Position numbers and translations under genes: made by a program
Assembly: GCF_001673365.1 (NCBI RefSeq)
Contig: NZ_LZLS01000033.1
Location: 1 to 63,604 of the forward strand
DNA: 63,604 nucleotides
Reading direction: 5' to 3'
Source of the DNA: Mycobacterium asiaticum
Lineage (GTDB): Bacteria > Actinomycetota > Actinomycetes > Mycobacteriales > Mycobacteriaceae
Part shown: piece after piece, positions 51,002 to 59,059 of the stretch
Layout: each line of letters starts with the position of its first letter
Position numbering within the stretch: the stretch's first letter is position 1
The notes under the pieces: model-generated
What the model was told of the DNA's origin: nothing
What the model saw: only the letters and a program-made list of their open reading frames with translations
Database searches by the model: none

Positions 51002-51624
51002 GTACAGACACTTTGATTGACGAGATAGTCGAGGACGACGAAACCACGGTCGAGGAGGTGCGGCAAAAACCGTTGCGCCGGCTACGGTTCGCCCTGCTTG
51101 CGGTTTTGGTCCTCCTGGTGGCCGGTTGGTTCGGGTTCGACAAGTACCGCAGTGTGGCCGGTGAGCTCGCCGCACTGCGGCAGACCGAATCCGACCGCCA
51201 GGCCGCTGCCGGGCTCGCCAAGGATTACGCGCTGAAGTCGTTGACCTATACCTTCGAGGATCCCGACGCCTTCTTCCGCTCGGTCGAGGACGGAGTTTCG
51301 CAGGCGCTCAAGGACAAGTACGTCAACGCCACTGAACTGCTCAAGGGCATCATGACCCAGGCACAGGTCACGTCCTCGGGTGAAGTGCTCGCCACCGACG
51401 CGGTGGCCCAACCCGGTCAAGTCTATCAAGTGGTGGTGTCCGCCGCGCAGACCACCCGCAACCTGCAGAACCCAAAGTCGCGGGTGTCGTTAATCCTGCT
51501 GCAGGTCACCGTAAACAAGGTCGGCGACAAGTGGCAGGTCTCCGATATCGGCCCAAAGACGGGCAGCCATCCCAGCCCGGACTCATTGGTACCGCCCGGA
51601 CCTGGCACCGGCCCGGGTCGCTAA
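50998..51624 (+). CDS. Mce-associated membrane protein (Mas)
   Basis: 208 residues: an acidic cytoplasmic N-terminus, one membrane helix (about 30-48) and a mature NTF2-like beta-rich domain (TYTFEDPDAFFRSVEDGVSQALKDKY, ... SLILLQVTVNKVGDKWQVSDI), as in Mce-associated proteins that stabilise the transporter. Only one such gene is present; known operons often have two or more. Overlaps mceF by 4 bp. Confidence 0.9.
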   Translation: MSTDTLIDEIVEDDETTVEEVRQKPLRRLRFALLAVLVLLVAGWFGFDKYRSVAGELAALRQTESDRQAAAGLAKDYALKSLTYTFEDPDAFFRSVEDGVSQALKDKYVNATELLKGIMTQAQVTSSGEVLATDAVAQPGQVYQVVVSAAQTTRNLQNPKSRVSLILLQVTVNKVGDKWQVSDIGPKTGSHPSPDSLVPPGPGTGPGR

Positions 51625-51696
51625 GTTTTTCGGGCACAACGGACGCGGGACGCCGTTGAGCAGCTTCGTGGTCGCTCCGCAGGTATATGCGCACAT

Positions 51697-51838
51697 GCCC
51701 GGCTCCGAGCGACAAAGTTTCCTGTCGCTGAGAGCCGGGCAGATGTGCTGTCTCCTTAGTGGCGTCGCCGGTCTCCGGGAGCATATGCCCGCGTGCCCGA
51801 CTCTGAGCGACAAAGTTTCCTGTCGCGCAGAGCCGGGC
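51697..51838. repeat. Two 44-bp palindromic repeats, 98 bp apart
   Basis: Copies at 51697-51740 and 51795-51838 read GCCCGGCTC...GAGCGACAAAGTTTCCTGTCGC...GAGCCGGGC and differ at a few positions. Each folds into a hairpin: outer arms GCCCGGCTC/GAGCCGGGC and inner GCGACA/TGTCGC; in copy 1 pairing extends to GCACAT/ATGTGC. They fill the 274-bp gap after the mce operon. Confidence 0.85.
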
Positions 51839-51898
51839 AACCAATGCAGTGTCTCTGGCGCCGGGGCGTTCGCGCCGGGGCGGGCCGTTCCCAATCGG

Positions 51899-52351
51899 CT
51901 AGCGCTGAGTACGCGCGGATTCCCTGCCCCGTTCGTTGCCCCAAGCCTCTTCCTGCATGCCTGCATCGTCGCGAGTCTGGGACTGGTCGGTCTTCGCGAC
52001 TCCGGCGCTCGGGTCGAGATCGTCGGCGCGACGCCACTGCTCGTCGAGCTGCTCGCGGGAGCTTGCCGCCTCGGTCTGGTGTGCGGCAGCACGGTCTTGC
52101 AGGCGGGCAGCCTCCGCAGCCTTCGCCTCGGCTTCGGCTTGAGCGGCCCGCGCCCGCGCGGCCGTCTCTTCGGCGAGGGCTTCGCGGCGTTCCACCCGGC
52201 TCGACTCCAACCTGGCCTGCTCACGAATCTCTTCGGCCTGCCGGACCTGGCGGCGACGCTTTGCCTTGGTGGACAACACAATCAAGGCAACAATCAACGC
52301 GACTGCCACGAGTGCGGCAATCACAATCCAGACGATAGTTGTGGTACTCAT
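51899..52351 (-). CDS. Small single-pass membrane protein with coiled coil
   Basis: Function not recognised. 150 residues: one N-terminal helix (TIVWIVIAALVAVALIVALIVL), then KAKRRRQVRQAEEIREQARLE and an Ala/Glu/Arg-rich stretch predicted to be a long coiled coil, and an acidic tail. ATG 52351 has GGAG 9 nt upstream; ATG 52363 has none. It lies between the mce repeats and nat and is divergent from nat. Confidence 0.75.
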   Translation of the reverse strand: MSTTTIVWIVIAALVAVALIVALIVLSTKAKRRRQVRQAEEIREQARLESSRVERREALAEETAARARAAQAEAEAKAAEAARLQDRAAAHQTEAASSREQLDEQWRRADDLDPSAGVAKTDQSQTRDDAGMQEEAWGNERGRESARTQR

Positions 52352-52450
52352 GGCGAGCTCCATCGATAGATCGGTTTAAGTGGCTTTGACACCAGTGGGT
52401 AAGGAGTCCCCCTGTTTGACAAAACTAAAACAACCCGGGCCTGGGGGAGA

Positions 52451-53296
52451 ATGTCTGATGTGGACCTGACCGCTTATTTCGACCGCATCGGTTATCGCGG
52501 CCCTGCCGACCCGACATTGGCTGTCCTTCAGGACTTGATAACAGCCCATACGCAGGCGATTCCGTTCGAGAACCTCGACCCGTTCCTGGGCGTGCCGGTG
52601 GCCGATCTGGGCGCGCCGGCGCTGACCGAGAAGCTGGTTCATCGGCGCCGGGGCGGGTACTGCTACGAACAGAACGGGTTGATGGGCTACGTGCTCGCCG
52701 AACTCGGTTACCGCGTGCGCCGATTGGCCGGCCGGGTGGTCTGGATGTCCCCTCCCGGCGCGCCGGCGCCGGCGCAGACCCATACCGTGCTCGCGGTGAC
52801 ATTCCCGGGCTGCGCAGGCCCATATCTCGTCGACGTCGGCTTCGGCGGGCAGACGCCAACCTCGCCGTTGCGCCTACTCACCGGTGGCGTCCAGCAGACC
52901 GCCCATGAGCCGTATCGGCTCGAAGACCGCGGGGACGGATTGGTATTGCAAGCGCAGGTCCGCGACGAGTGGCAGCCGCTGTACGAATTCACCACCCAGA
53001 CCACGCCGCAGATCGATCTGATCGTCGGTAGTTGGTACGTCTCGACATTTCCGGCCTCCCACTTTGTCACCGGCCTGATGGCGGCCGCGGTCACCGCGGA
53101 AGGCCGGATGAACCTGGCCGGGCGCACCCTATCCATCCATCGGGCCGACGGGAGCGAAAAGATACAGCTCGACAGTGGGGCCGCCGTAGTCGACACGCTG
53201 AGTGGATCTTTCGGTATCAACGTGCCCGACCGTGACGCGCTCGAAGCGCGCATCGACGAACTAGCGACCCGGCAACCAATCGCTGATACGGCCTAG
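52451..53296 (+). CDS. nat: Arylamine N-acetyltransferase Nat
   Basis: Transfers acetyl or propionyl groups from CoA to arylamines, including isoniazid; linked to cholesterol catabolism. The 281-residue protein has the triad Cys71 (RRRGGYCYE), His111 (QTHT) and Asp128 (LVDVGFGG). ATG 52451 follows GGGGGAGA. In M. tuberculosis nat is in the hsa operon; here 12 kb and two minus-strand genes lie between, so it needs its own promoter in 52364-52450. Overlaps aspB by 36 bp at the 3' end. Confidence 0.96.
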   Translation: MSDVDLTAYFDRIGYRGPADPTLAVLQDLITAHTQAIPFENLDPFLGVPVADLGAPALTEKLVHRRRGGYCYEQNGLMGYVLAELGYRVRRLAGRVVWMSPPGAPAPAQTHTVLAVTFPGCAGPYLVDVGFGGQTPTSPLRLLTGGVQQTAHEPYRLEDRGDGLVLQAQVRDEWQPLYEFTTQTTPQIDLIVGSWYVSTFPASHFVTGLMAAAVTAEGRMNLAGRTLSIHRADGSEKIQLDSGAAVVDTLSGSFGINVPDRDALEARIDELATRQPIADTA

Positions 53297-54427
53297 CGCC
53301 GCTTCGATGTCGCTGGTCGGCCCGGCAAAGGACAGCCGGACGAACGAATCGCCTTGGGCGGGGTCAAAGTCGATGCCCGGCGCGATCGCAACACCAGTGT
53401 CGGACAACAGGTTTGAGCAAAAATCCAGTGAATCGGAAGTGAAGTCGGAGACGTCGGCGTAGACGTAGAATGCGCCGTCGGTCGGTGCCAGTCGGTCGAT
53501 GCCGATTTGGCGCAGGCCGTCGAGCAGCAACGTGCGGTTGACGGAGTAGTGCTGCAGGTTCGCCTCGGACTCGGCGATCGATTCCGCACTGAACGCCGAG
53601 ACCGCCGCGATCTGCGACAGCACTGGCGGGCAGATAGTGAAGTTGCCGGTGAGGCGGTCCACCGCCCGTCGCAGCTCCTGCGGCAGCACCAGCCAACCCA
53701 GCCGCCAACCCGTCATCGCGAAGTATTTCGAAAAGCTGTTGACGATCACCGCGTTTCGTGACGTCTGCCATGCGCAGCTGGTCTGCGGAGCTCCGTCGTA
53801 GACCAGTCCGTGGTAGACCTCGTCGCTGATCAGCCGCACCCCGGTGGCGTCGCACCACGATGCGATCGCCGCCAATTCCGCTGGCGGTATGACGGTCCCG
53901 GTGGGATTGGCCGGACTTGCGACGACGACACCTTTGATCGGTGGGTCCAGTTCGGCGAGCATGCGGGCCGTGGGCTGGAATCGGGTCTCCGGGCCGCAGG
54001 GGATCTCGACCACCTCGCACCCCAACGCCGACAGGATATTTCGGTAGCACGGATAGCCGGGGCTGGCCATCGCCACCCGGTCGCCGACGTCGAAGCACGC
54101 CAGGAACGCCAACAAGAACCCGCCCGAAGATCCCGTGGTGATCACCACCGCGTCGGGTTCGACCGAAATGCCGTGCTGGCGTTGGTAATCCTCGGCAATC
54201 ACCGTCCGCAACTCCGGAATGCCCAGCGCCACGGTGTAGCCCAGTTGGTTCAAATGCAGTGCTGCCGCGGCGGCCGCCCGCACCGGTTCCGGGGCTCCCA
54301 CGCTGGGCTGGCCGGCCGACAGGTTCACCAGGTCGCCGTGGGTACGCTGGCGCTCCGCGGCAGCCAACCACACATCCATCACATAAAACGGTGGGATGCC
54401 GGCACGCAGTGCGACGTGATGGGTCAC
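53261..54427 (-). CDS. aspB: PLP-dependent aminotransferase AspB (Rv3565-like)
   Basis: Class I/II aminotransferase, 388 residues. Features: LNQLGYTVALGIPELR, TTGSSGGFLLAFLA, ASPANPTGTVIP, SDEVYHGLVY and the PLP lysine in NSFSKYFAMTGWRLGW. GTG 54427 overlaps the fadE33 stop (GTGA), giving the same length as Rv3565. Substrate unknown; its place in the ring C/D gene cluster suggests a link but no step is known. Confidence 0.92.
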   Translation of the reverse strand: MTHHVALRAGIPPFYVMDVWLAAAERQRTHGDLVNLSAGQPSVGAPEPVRAAAAAALHLNQLGYTVALGIPELRTVIAEDYQRQHGISVEPDAVVITTGSSGGFLLAFLACFDVGDRVAMASPGYPCYRNILSALGCEVVEIPCGPETRFQPTARMLAELDPPIKGVVVASPANPTGTVIPPAELAAIASWCDATGVRLISDEVYHGLVYDGAPQTSCAWQTSRNAVIVNSFSKYFAMTGWRLGWLVLPQELRRAVDRLTGNFTICPPVLSQIAAVSAFSAESIAESEANLQHYSVNRTLLLDGLRQIGIDRLAPTDGAFYVYADVSDFTSDSLDFCSNLLSDTGVAIAPGIDFDPAQGDSFVRLSFAGPTSDIEAALGRISDWLPGR

Positions 54428-55374
54428 TTGGTTTGCAACACCTGAGTTTCCAGCCGGCGCAGCACGTCTCGTGTTGTGTCGAGCAACTGCGCACTGCCGT
54501 GGGCACGCTTGAAGTACAGGTGCATGTCGTGTTCCCAAGTGATCGCGATGCCACCGTGCAGTTGGATACCCTCGGCCGCAACGGTATTGAGCGCCTCGGT
54601 GGCGGCCAGTCGTGCGGTTGCGGCGTTGATGGGCGTCGGGTCGATGCATGCGTCGTCGACGACGGCGCGAGCCGCGGCGATCGCGACATACAGGTCGGCC
54701 ATCCGATGCTTGAGCGCCTGGAAACTGCCGATCGGCCGGCCGAATTGCACTCGGCTCTTGGTGTATTCGACGGTCAGGTCCAAGCAGCGTTCTGCCGCTC
54801 CGATCTGCTCGGCCGCCAGCAGCACTGCCGCGATATCGGCCAGTCCCGGGTCGTCGCCCAACGGCGAGGTGCCCTTCGGCTGGACACGGGCCAGCCGGCG
54901 GGTGAGGTCCATGGTGACGACGGGTTCGCTGCTGAACTCGGTCCAGCGGGTCAGCTGACCGCCGTCGGCGGCAACGACGACGTCGGCGACGTCACCGTTG
55001 ACGACATAGTCGGGGTCGAAAACCAGCGCACCAATGGAGGTGCCTTCGGCGAGTGCTTCCAGCGTCTGCGCATCGGGCTCCGGGGCGGCCAGCAGCGCGA
55101 GCTCGGCAAGCGTGGTACCCAGCAAGGGCGAGGGGACCAATGCCCGACCCAACTCCCGCAAGACCGTTGCGGCGTCGGCCAATTCGCCGCCGGCCCCGCC
55201 CAGCTCCTCGGGAACCACCAGGGCCGCTGCGCCGACCTGTTCACACAGCAGTTGCCACAGCGACTCGTCGTAACCGCGTTCAGACTCGATCGCCGCACGC
55301 ACCGCCGCCGGACCGGCATGCTTGGTTACCAGCGAAGCCACGGTCTCTCGCAGCATCTCCCGTTCTTCGGTCAC
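54424..55374 (-). CDS. fadE33: Acyl-CoA dehydrogenase FadE33 (IpdE2 subunit)
   Basis: A 316-residue short acyl-CoA dehydrogenase subunit. Such short proteins form alpha2beta2 complexes; in M. tuberculosis FadE30-FadE33 (IpdE1-IpdE2) oxidise 5-OH-HIC-CoA in ring C/D degradation. Visible are EELGGAGGELADAATVLRELGRALVP, KSRVQFGRPIGSFQALKHRMADLY and LHGGIAITWEHDMHLYFKRA. GTG 55374 overlaps the fadE32 stop. Confidence 0.94.
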   Translation of the reverse strand: MTEEREMLRETVASLVTKHAGPAAVRAAIESERGYDESLWQLLCEQVGAAALVVPEELGGAGGELADAATVLRELGRALVPSPLLGTTLAELALLAAPEPDAQTLEALAEGTSIGALVFDPDYVVNGDVADVVVAADGGQLTRWTEFSSEPVVTMDLTRRLARVQPKGTSPLGDDPGLADIAAVLLAAEQIGAAERCLDLTVEYTKSRVQFGRPIGSFQALKHRMADLYVAIAAARAVVDDACIDPTPINAATARLAATEALNTVAAEGIQLHGGIAITWEHDMHLYFKRAHGSAQLLDTTRDVLRRLETQVLQTK

Positions 55375-56303
55375 AGCGCCTCCAGTACCCTGCGTCGATG
55401 CGATTCCGGTGTGCCCCAGGCCGATCTCAGTGCCTGCACCCGAAGCAGCAACAACGACAGGTCGTGCTCTTGAGTGAAGCCGATCGCACCGTGGGTCTGC
55501 AACGCCGACCGGGCGGCCAGCAGACCCGCCTCACTGGCCGCGACCTTGGCCGCGCTCACGTCGCGGGATTCCAGCGTCAATGCCGCCCCGTAGACCAGTG
55601 GTCGGGCCAACTCGATCGCTATGTGCACATCGGCGAGCTTGTGCTTGATCGCCTGGTAAGAGCCGATCACCCGGCCGAATTGCGTGCGCTGCTTGGCGTA
55701 ATCGACGCTGCCGGCCAACAGCGCCTCGGCCGCTCCGATCAGCTGCGCCGCGGTGGCCAGCGCGCCGAACTCGTAGGCGCGCTGGATGTCGGCAGGCCAG
55801 GAGTCACCGGATGCCGTCACGTCGAAAAGGCGACGGCTGGGATCGACCGATTCGTGCCCGTCCCCGGGATCAGCTGCGCTGACCTCCCGTCCGGCCAACA
55901 GGACCAGCCCAGCCGTCTCGGCGTCCACGGCCCGCGGAACCTCTGGCGGCAGTGCGACGGTGGCAATCAGTTCCCCGGAAGCCAGACCGGCACTGCGTTC
56001 GTCGTCTGCGAGCAGAATCGGTGCAACGGCGATCGATTCGGTGACGGGTCCGGGCACGCACCAGCGCCCGAGACGCTCGCACGCGACCACCAGATCCACC
56101 GGCGACGCCTCGATCCCGTCGTAGCGCTCCGGCACGATCAGTGCGGTGACGCCGAGGTTGGTCAGTTGCTCCCACACCTTGAGCCCGGGTGCGGTATCGC
56201 CCGCAGCCCAGGCGCGCACAGTGCCGGGTAGATCCGCGGCTGCCAGGGCCGCGTCGATGCTGGCAGCGAAGTCCCGCTGCTGTTCGTCGATGGCGAATTC
56301 CAT
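55371..56303 (-). CDS. fadE32: Acyl-CoA dehydrogenase FadE32
   Basis: 310 residues, short ACAD subunit (KQRTQFGRVIGSYQAIKHKLADVHIA; HGAIGFTQEHDLSLLLLR) expected to pair with FadE31. ATG 56303 (MEFAIDEQQRDFAASID) overlaps the fadE31 stop by one base; an upstream in-frame extension over fadE31 is rejected. Exact substrate in steroid C/D ring breakdown is not settled. Confidence 0.94.
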   Translation of the reverse strand: MEFAIDEQQRDFAASIDAALAAADLPGTVRAWAAGDTAPGLKVWEQLTNLGVTALIVPERYDGIEASPVDLVVACERLGRWCVPGPVTESIAVAPILLADDERSAGLASGELIATVALPPEVPRAVDAETAGLVLLAGREVSAADPGDGHESVDPSRRLFDVTASGDSWPADIQRAYEFGALATAAQLIGAAEALLAGSVDYAKQRTQFGRVIGSYQAIKHKLADVHIAIELARPLVYGAALTLESRDVSAAKVAASEAGLLAARSALQTHGAIGFTQEHDLSLLLLRVQALRSAWGTPESHRRRVLEAL

Positions 56304-57448
56304 TAGCGCTTCACTCCGGTCTTTTCTCTGGGCAGACCCAGCAGCCGTTCGGAGATGATGTTTCGCTGAATCTCGTTGGTGCCGGCATAGATTGGGCCGC
56401 CCAGCGCAAACAGCAGACCTTCGGTCCAGGGTCCGGCCAGCTCGCCGTCGGCGCCGCGGATATCGAGCGCGGTTTGGTGCAGTTCGACGTCGAGGTCGGA
56501 CCAGAACACTTTGGTGACCGACGATTCGGCGCCCAGTTCGCCGCCGGCGGCCAGCCGGGTGACGGTGCCGAATGTCTGCAGCCGGTAGGCCTGGGCCTTG
56601 ATCCAGCCGTCGGCGACGCGCTCGGCGAATTCGGGCGGCGACCCGCTGTCTTTCCACAGTTGCACCAACCGTTCGGCCGCGGCCAGGAAGCGGGCCGGGC
56701 TGCGCAGCGACATTCCCCGCTCATTGCTCGAGGTGCTCATGGCCGCGCGCCAGCCGTCGTTCGGCGCGCCGATCACGTCCTCGTCGGGCACGAAGACGTC
56801 GTCGAGAAAGATTTCGCCGAAACCGGTGTCGCCGCCGAGTTGAACGATCGGCCGGACCGTGATGCCGTTGGCCTTCAAGTCGAACATGAAGTACGTCAAC
56901 CCGTTGTGCCGCTGCGATTGCGGGTCCGAGCGGAACAAACCGAAGCCCATCTCGGCGAACGGCGCTCGCGAACTCCAGATCTTCTGCCCGTTGAGCAGCC
57001 AGCCGCCGTCGGTCTGGGTCGCGGTGGACCGCAGCGACGCCAGGTCGCTGCCGGACTCCGGCTCCGACCACGCCTGGGCCCAGATCTGTTCGCCACGCGC
57101 CATTTTCGGCAGGATGCGGTCTAGTTGTTCTTCGGTGCCATGTGCGAACAGCGTTGGTGCCAGCATCGAAGTGCCGTTCGCGCTGGCCCGACCCGGGGCG
57201 CCGGCGCGGAAGTATTCCTCTTCGTAGACCAGCCAGTGCAGTAGCGGCGCATCGCGGCCACCGTACTTCTTCGGCCAGTTGATCACCGACAGGCCCGCGT
57301 CAAACAACACCATGTCCCAAATACGGTGCTGCGCAAAACCTTCCGCGTTATCGTAGGACTTCGTCGGGATATGATCTCGATTGGCCGCCAGGAACTCACG
57401 TACCTCGGCCTGGAAAGCCAGCGTCTCTTCGTCTAGGTTCAGGTCCAA
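56303..57448 (-). CDS. fadE31: Acyl-CoA dehydrogenase FadE31
   Basis: 381 residues, full-length ACAD partner of FadE32, with AQAWSEPESGSDLASLRS, LLNGQKIWSSRA and the FAD-binding end GGPIYAGTNEIQRNIISERLLGLPRE. A TTG at 57448 (MDLNLDEETLAFQAEV) gives the family's N-terminus and lies 1 bp after the fadD3 stop; an ATG 111 nt upstream would run over fadD3. Confidence 0.94.
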   Translation of the reverse strand: MDLNLDEETLAFQAEVREFLAANRDHIPTKSYDNAEGFAQHRIWDMVLFDAGLSVINWPKKYGGRDAPLLHWLVYEEEYFRAGAPGRASANGTSMLAPTLFAHGTEEQLDRILPKMARGEQIWAQAWSEPESGSDLASLRSTATQTDGGWLLNGQKIWSSRAPFAEMGFGLFRSDPQSQRHNGLTYFMFDLKANGITVRPIVQLGGDTGFGEIFLDDVFVPDEDVIGAPNDGWRAAMSTSSNERGMSLRSPARFLAAAERLVQLWKDSGSPPEFAERVADGWIKAQAYRLQTFGTVTRLAAGGELGAESSVTKVFWSDLDVELHQTALDIRGADGELAGPWTEGLLFALGGPIYAGTNEIQRNIISERLLGLPREKTGVKR

Positions 57449-57449
57449 T

Positions 57450-58979
57450 TCAAGCCAACTCTCGCAGTTGTGGTTTGACCACCTTGCCGCCCGCATTGCG
57501 CGGCAACTCCTCGACGAACCGCACCGAGCGTGGTGCCTTGAAGTTCGCCAGATGTTCACGGGTATAAGCGATTACCGCGGCTTCGTCCAGCTCGACGCCG
57601 GGCCGGGGCACCACGAACGCGCGGCCGACTTCGCCGAGTCGCTCGTCGGGAACGCCGATCACCGCGGCGTCGGCGATCCCGTCCAGTCGGGCCAGTACCT
57701 GCTCAATCTCGGCGGGATACACGTTGAAGCCGCCGCAGATGTACATGTCTTTGAGGCGGTCGGTGATGCGCAGGTTGCCGGCATCGTCGACGACTCCGAT
57801 GTCGCCGGTGTGCAGCCAGCCCTCGGAATTTATCGCTGCCGCAGTGGCTTTCGGGTCATCGAGGTAGCCCAGCATGACATTAGGGCCCCTTAACAACACT
57901 TCGCCGGTTTCGTTGATGCGCAGTTCGAAGTCGGCGAACGGACGCCCGCAGGTGGTCGCCACCGTCACCGCGTCGTCCTCGGGTCGGCACGCGGTGCCCA
58001 TGCCGTTGGCCTCGGTAAGGCCGTAGGCGGTCAGCACGATGTCGATGTCGAGCTCGGACTGCATGCGCTCCACCAGCACGACCGGTACGGTTGCCGCGCC
58101 GGTGACCGCGAACCGCAGCGAACTCAGGTCATAGTCGCCGCGGGCCGGATGATCGAGCAGGCTCTGGTAGATGGTGGGCGGTCCGGGCAGGACGGTAATG
58201 CGGTGCTGCTCGATCGCTTGCAGTGTCCGCAACGGGTCGAAGGTGAGGTGCGGGATCAGTGTGGCGCCGGTCTGCAGGCAAGCCAGGATGCCGGCCTTGT
58301 AGCCGAAGTTGTGGAAGAACGGGTTGATGCAGAGGTAGCGGTCGTCGCTGGTGATCTTGCCGTTGGCGGCCCACGCCGCCGAGGCCGCCAACGACTGCCG
58401 GTGCGCGCACAGCACGCCTTTGCTGCGCCCGGTGGTGCCGGAGGTGAACAGGATGTCGCTGACGTCATCGGGACTGACGGCGGCGGCACGTCTGCCGGCA
58501 ATTTGGCGGGCTTCGGGGTCGTCGCCTCGGGCTATGAACTCATCCCAGGTGCCGTCGTCCTCGTCGACCGGAATCCGGACGATGTGGTTCAGGGCGGGTA
58601 GGGCGGCGCGGTCCAGGCCGGCTGCCCGGTCGGTGCCGAGGAACCGGCCCGCGGCAAACAGCACCGGAGCCTCGGTGCGCGCGATCACGTCGGCGGCCTC
58701 GGTGGCGGTGTAGCGCGTGTTGAGCGGCACTATAGCCGCGCCGACGTGGTGAATGGCCAGGCAGGCGACGACCCAGTGCCAGGTGTTCGGCGACCAGATG
58801 GCCACGCGGTGTTTTGGCTCGACGCCGAGGGTGACCAGCGCGGCGGCGGCCCGATGGACCTCGTCGCGCAGGGCCGCGGCGGTGAAGCTGCGGTCGTCGG
58901 TCATCAGAGCGGCGTGGCCGGTGTGCAGTTGCGCAAAACGATCCAGCGCCGCGGGAACGGTGCGGGGATCGTCGGTCAC
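57450..58979 (-). CDS. fadD3: HIP-CoA synthetase FadD3
   Basis: Acyl-CoA ligase that activates HIP, the C/D-ring product of cholesterol, starting its beta-oxidation-like breakdown. The 509-residue protein has the AMP-binding loop FTSGTTGRSKGV, YGLTEANGMG, WLHTGDIG and the C-terminal lysine region (NAGGKVVKPQL). GTG 58979 has AGGAG upstream. First gene of the fadD3-fadE31-fadE32-fadE33-aspB operon; a KstR2-type operator lies 50 bp upstream. Confidence 0.96.
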   Translation of the reverse strand: MTDDPRTVPAALDRFAQLHTGHAALMTDDRSFTAAALRDEVHRAAAALVTLGVEPKHRVAIWSPNTWHWVVACLAIHHVGAAIVPLNTRYTATEAADVIARTEAPVLFAAGRFLGTDRAAGLDRAALPALNHIVRIPVDEDDGTWDEFIARGDDPEARQIAGRRAAAVSPDDVSDILFTSGTTGRSKGVLCAHRQSLAASAAWAANGKITSDDRYLCINPFFHNFGYKAGILACLQTGATLIPHLTFDPLRTLQAIEQHRITVLPGPPTIYQSLLDHPARGDYDLSSLRFAVTGAATVPVVLVERMQSELDIDIVLTAYGLTEANGMGTACRPEDDAVTVATTCGRPFADFELRINETGEVLLRGPNVMLGYLDDPKATAAAINSEGWLHTGDIGVVDDAGNLRITDRLKDMYICGGFNVYPAEIEQVLARLDGIADAAVIGVPDERLGEVGRAFVVPRPGVELDEAAVIAYTREHLANFKAPRSVRFVEELPRNAGGKVVKPQLRELA

Positions 58980-59028
58980 GGGGATGCTCCTGTGTCGAAG
59001 GCCGGCCATCCTCAAGCCAGGCTAACAA

Positions 59029-59042
59029 AGCAAGTGCTTGGT
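59029..59042. promoter_or_regulatory. KstR2 operator between fadD3 and fadE30
   Basis: AGCAAGTGCTTGGT fits AnCAAGnnCTTGnT, the KstR2 site. It lies in the divergent promoter, directly before TAGGTT (59042-59047), a possible -10 of fadE30. Confidence 0.85.
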
Positions 59043-59059
59043 AGGTTAGCCTACAGGTT

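Noticed and set aside
40334..52450. Classical mobile element carrying the mce block
   Set aside because: No integrase, transposase, tRNA target or terminal direct repeat was found at either edge.
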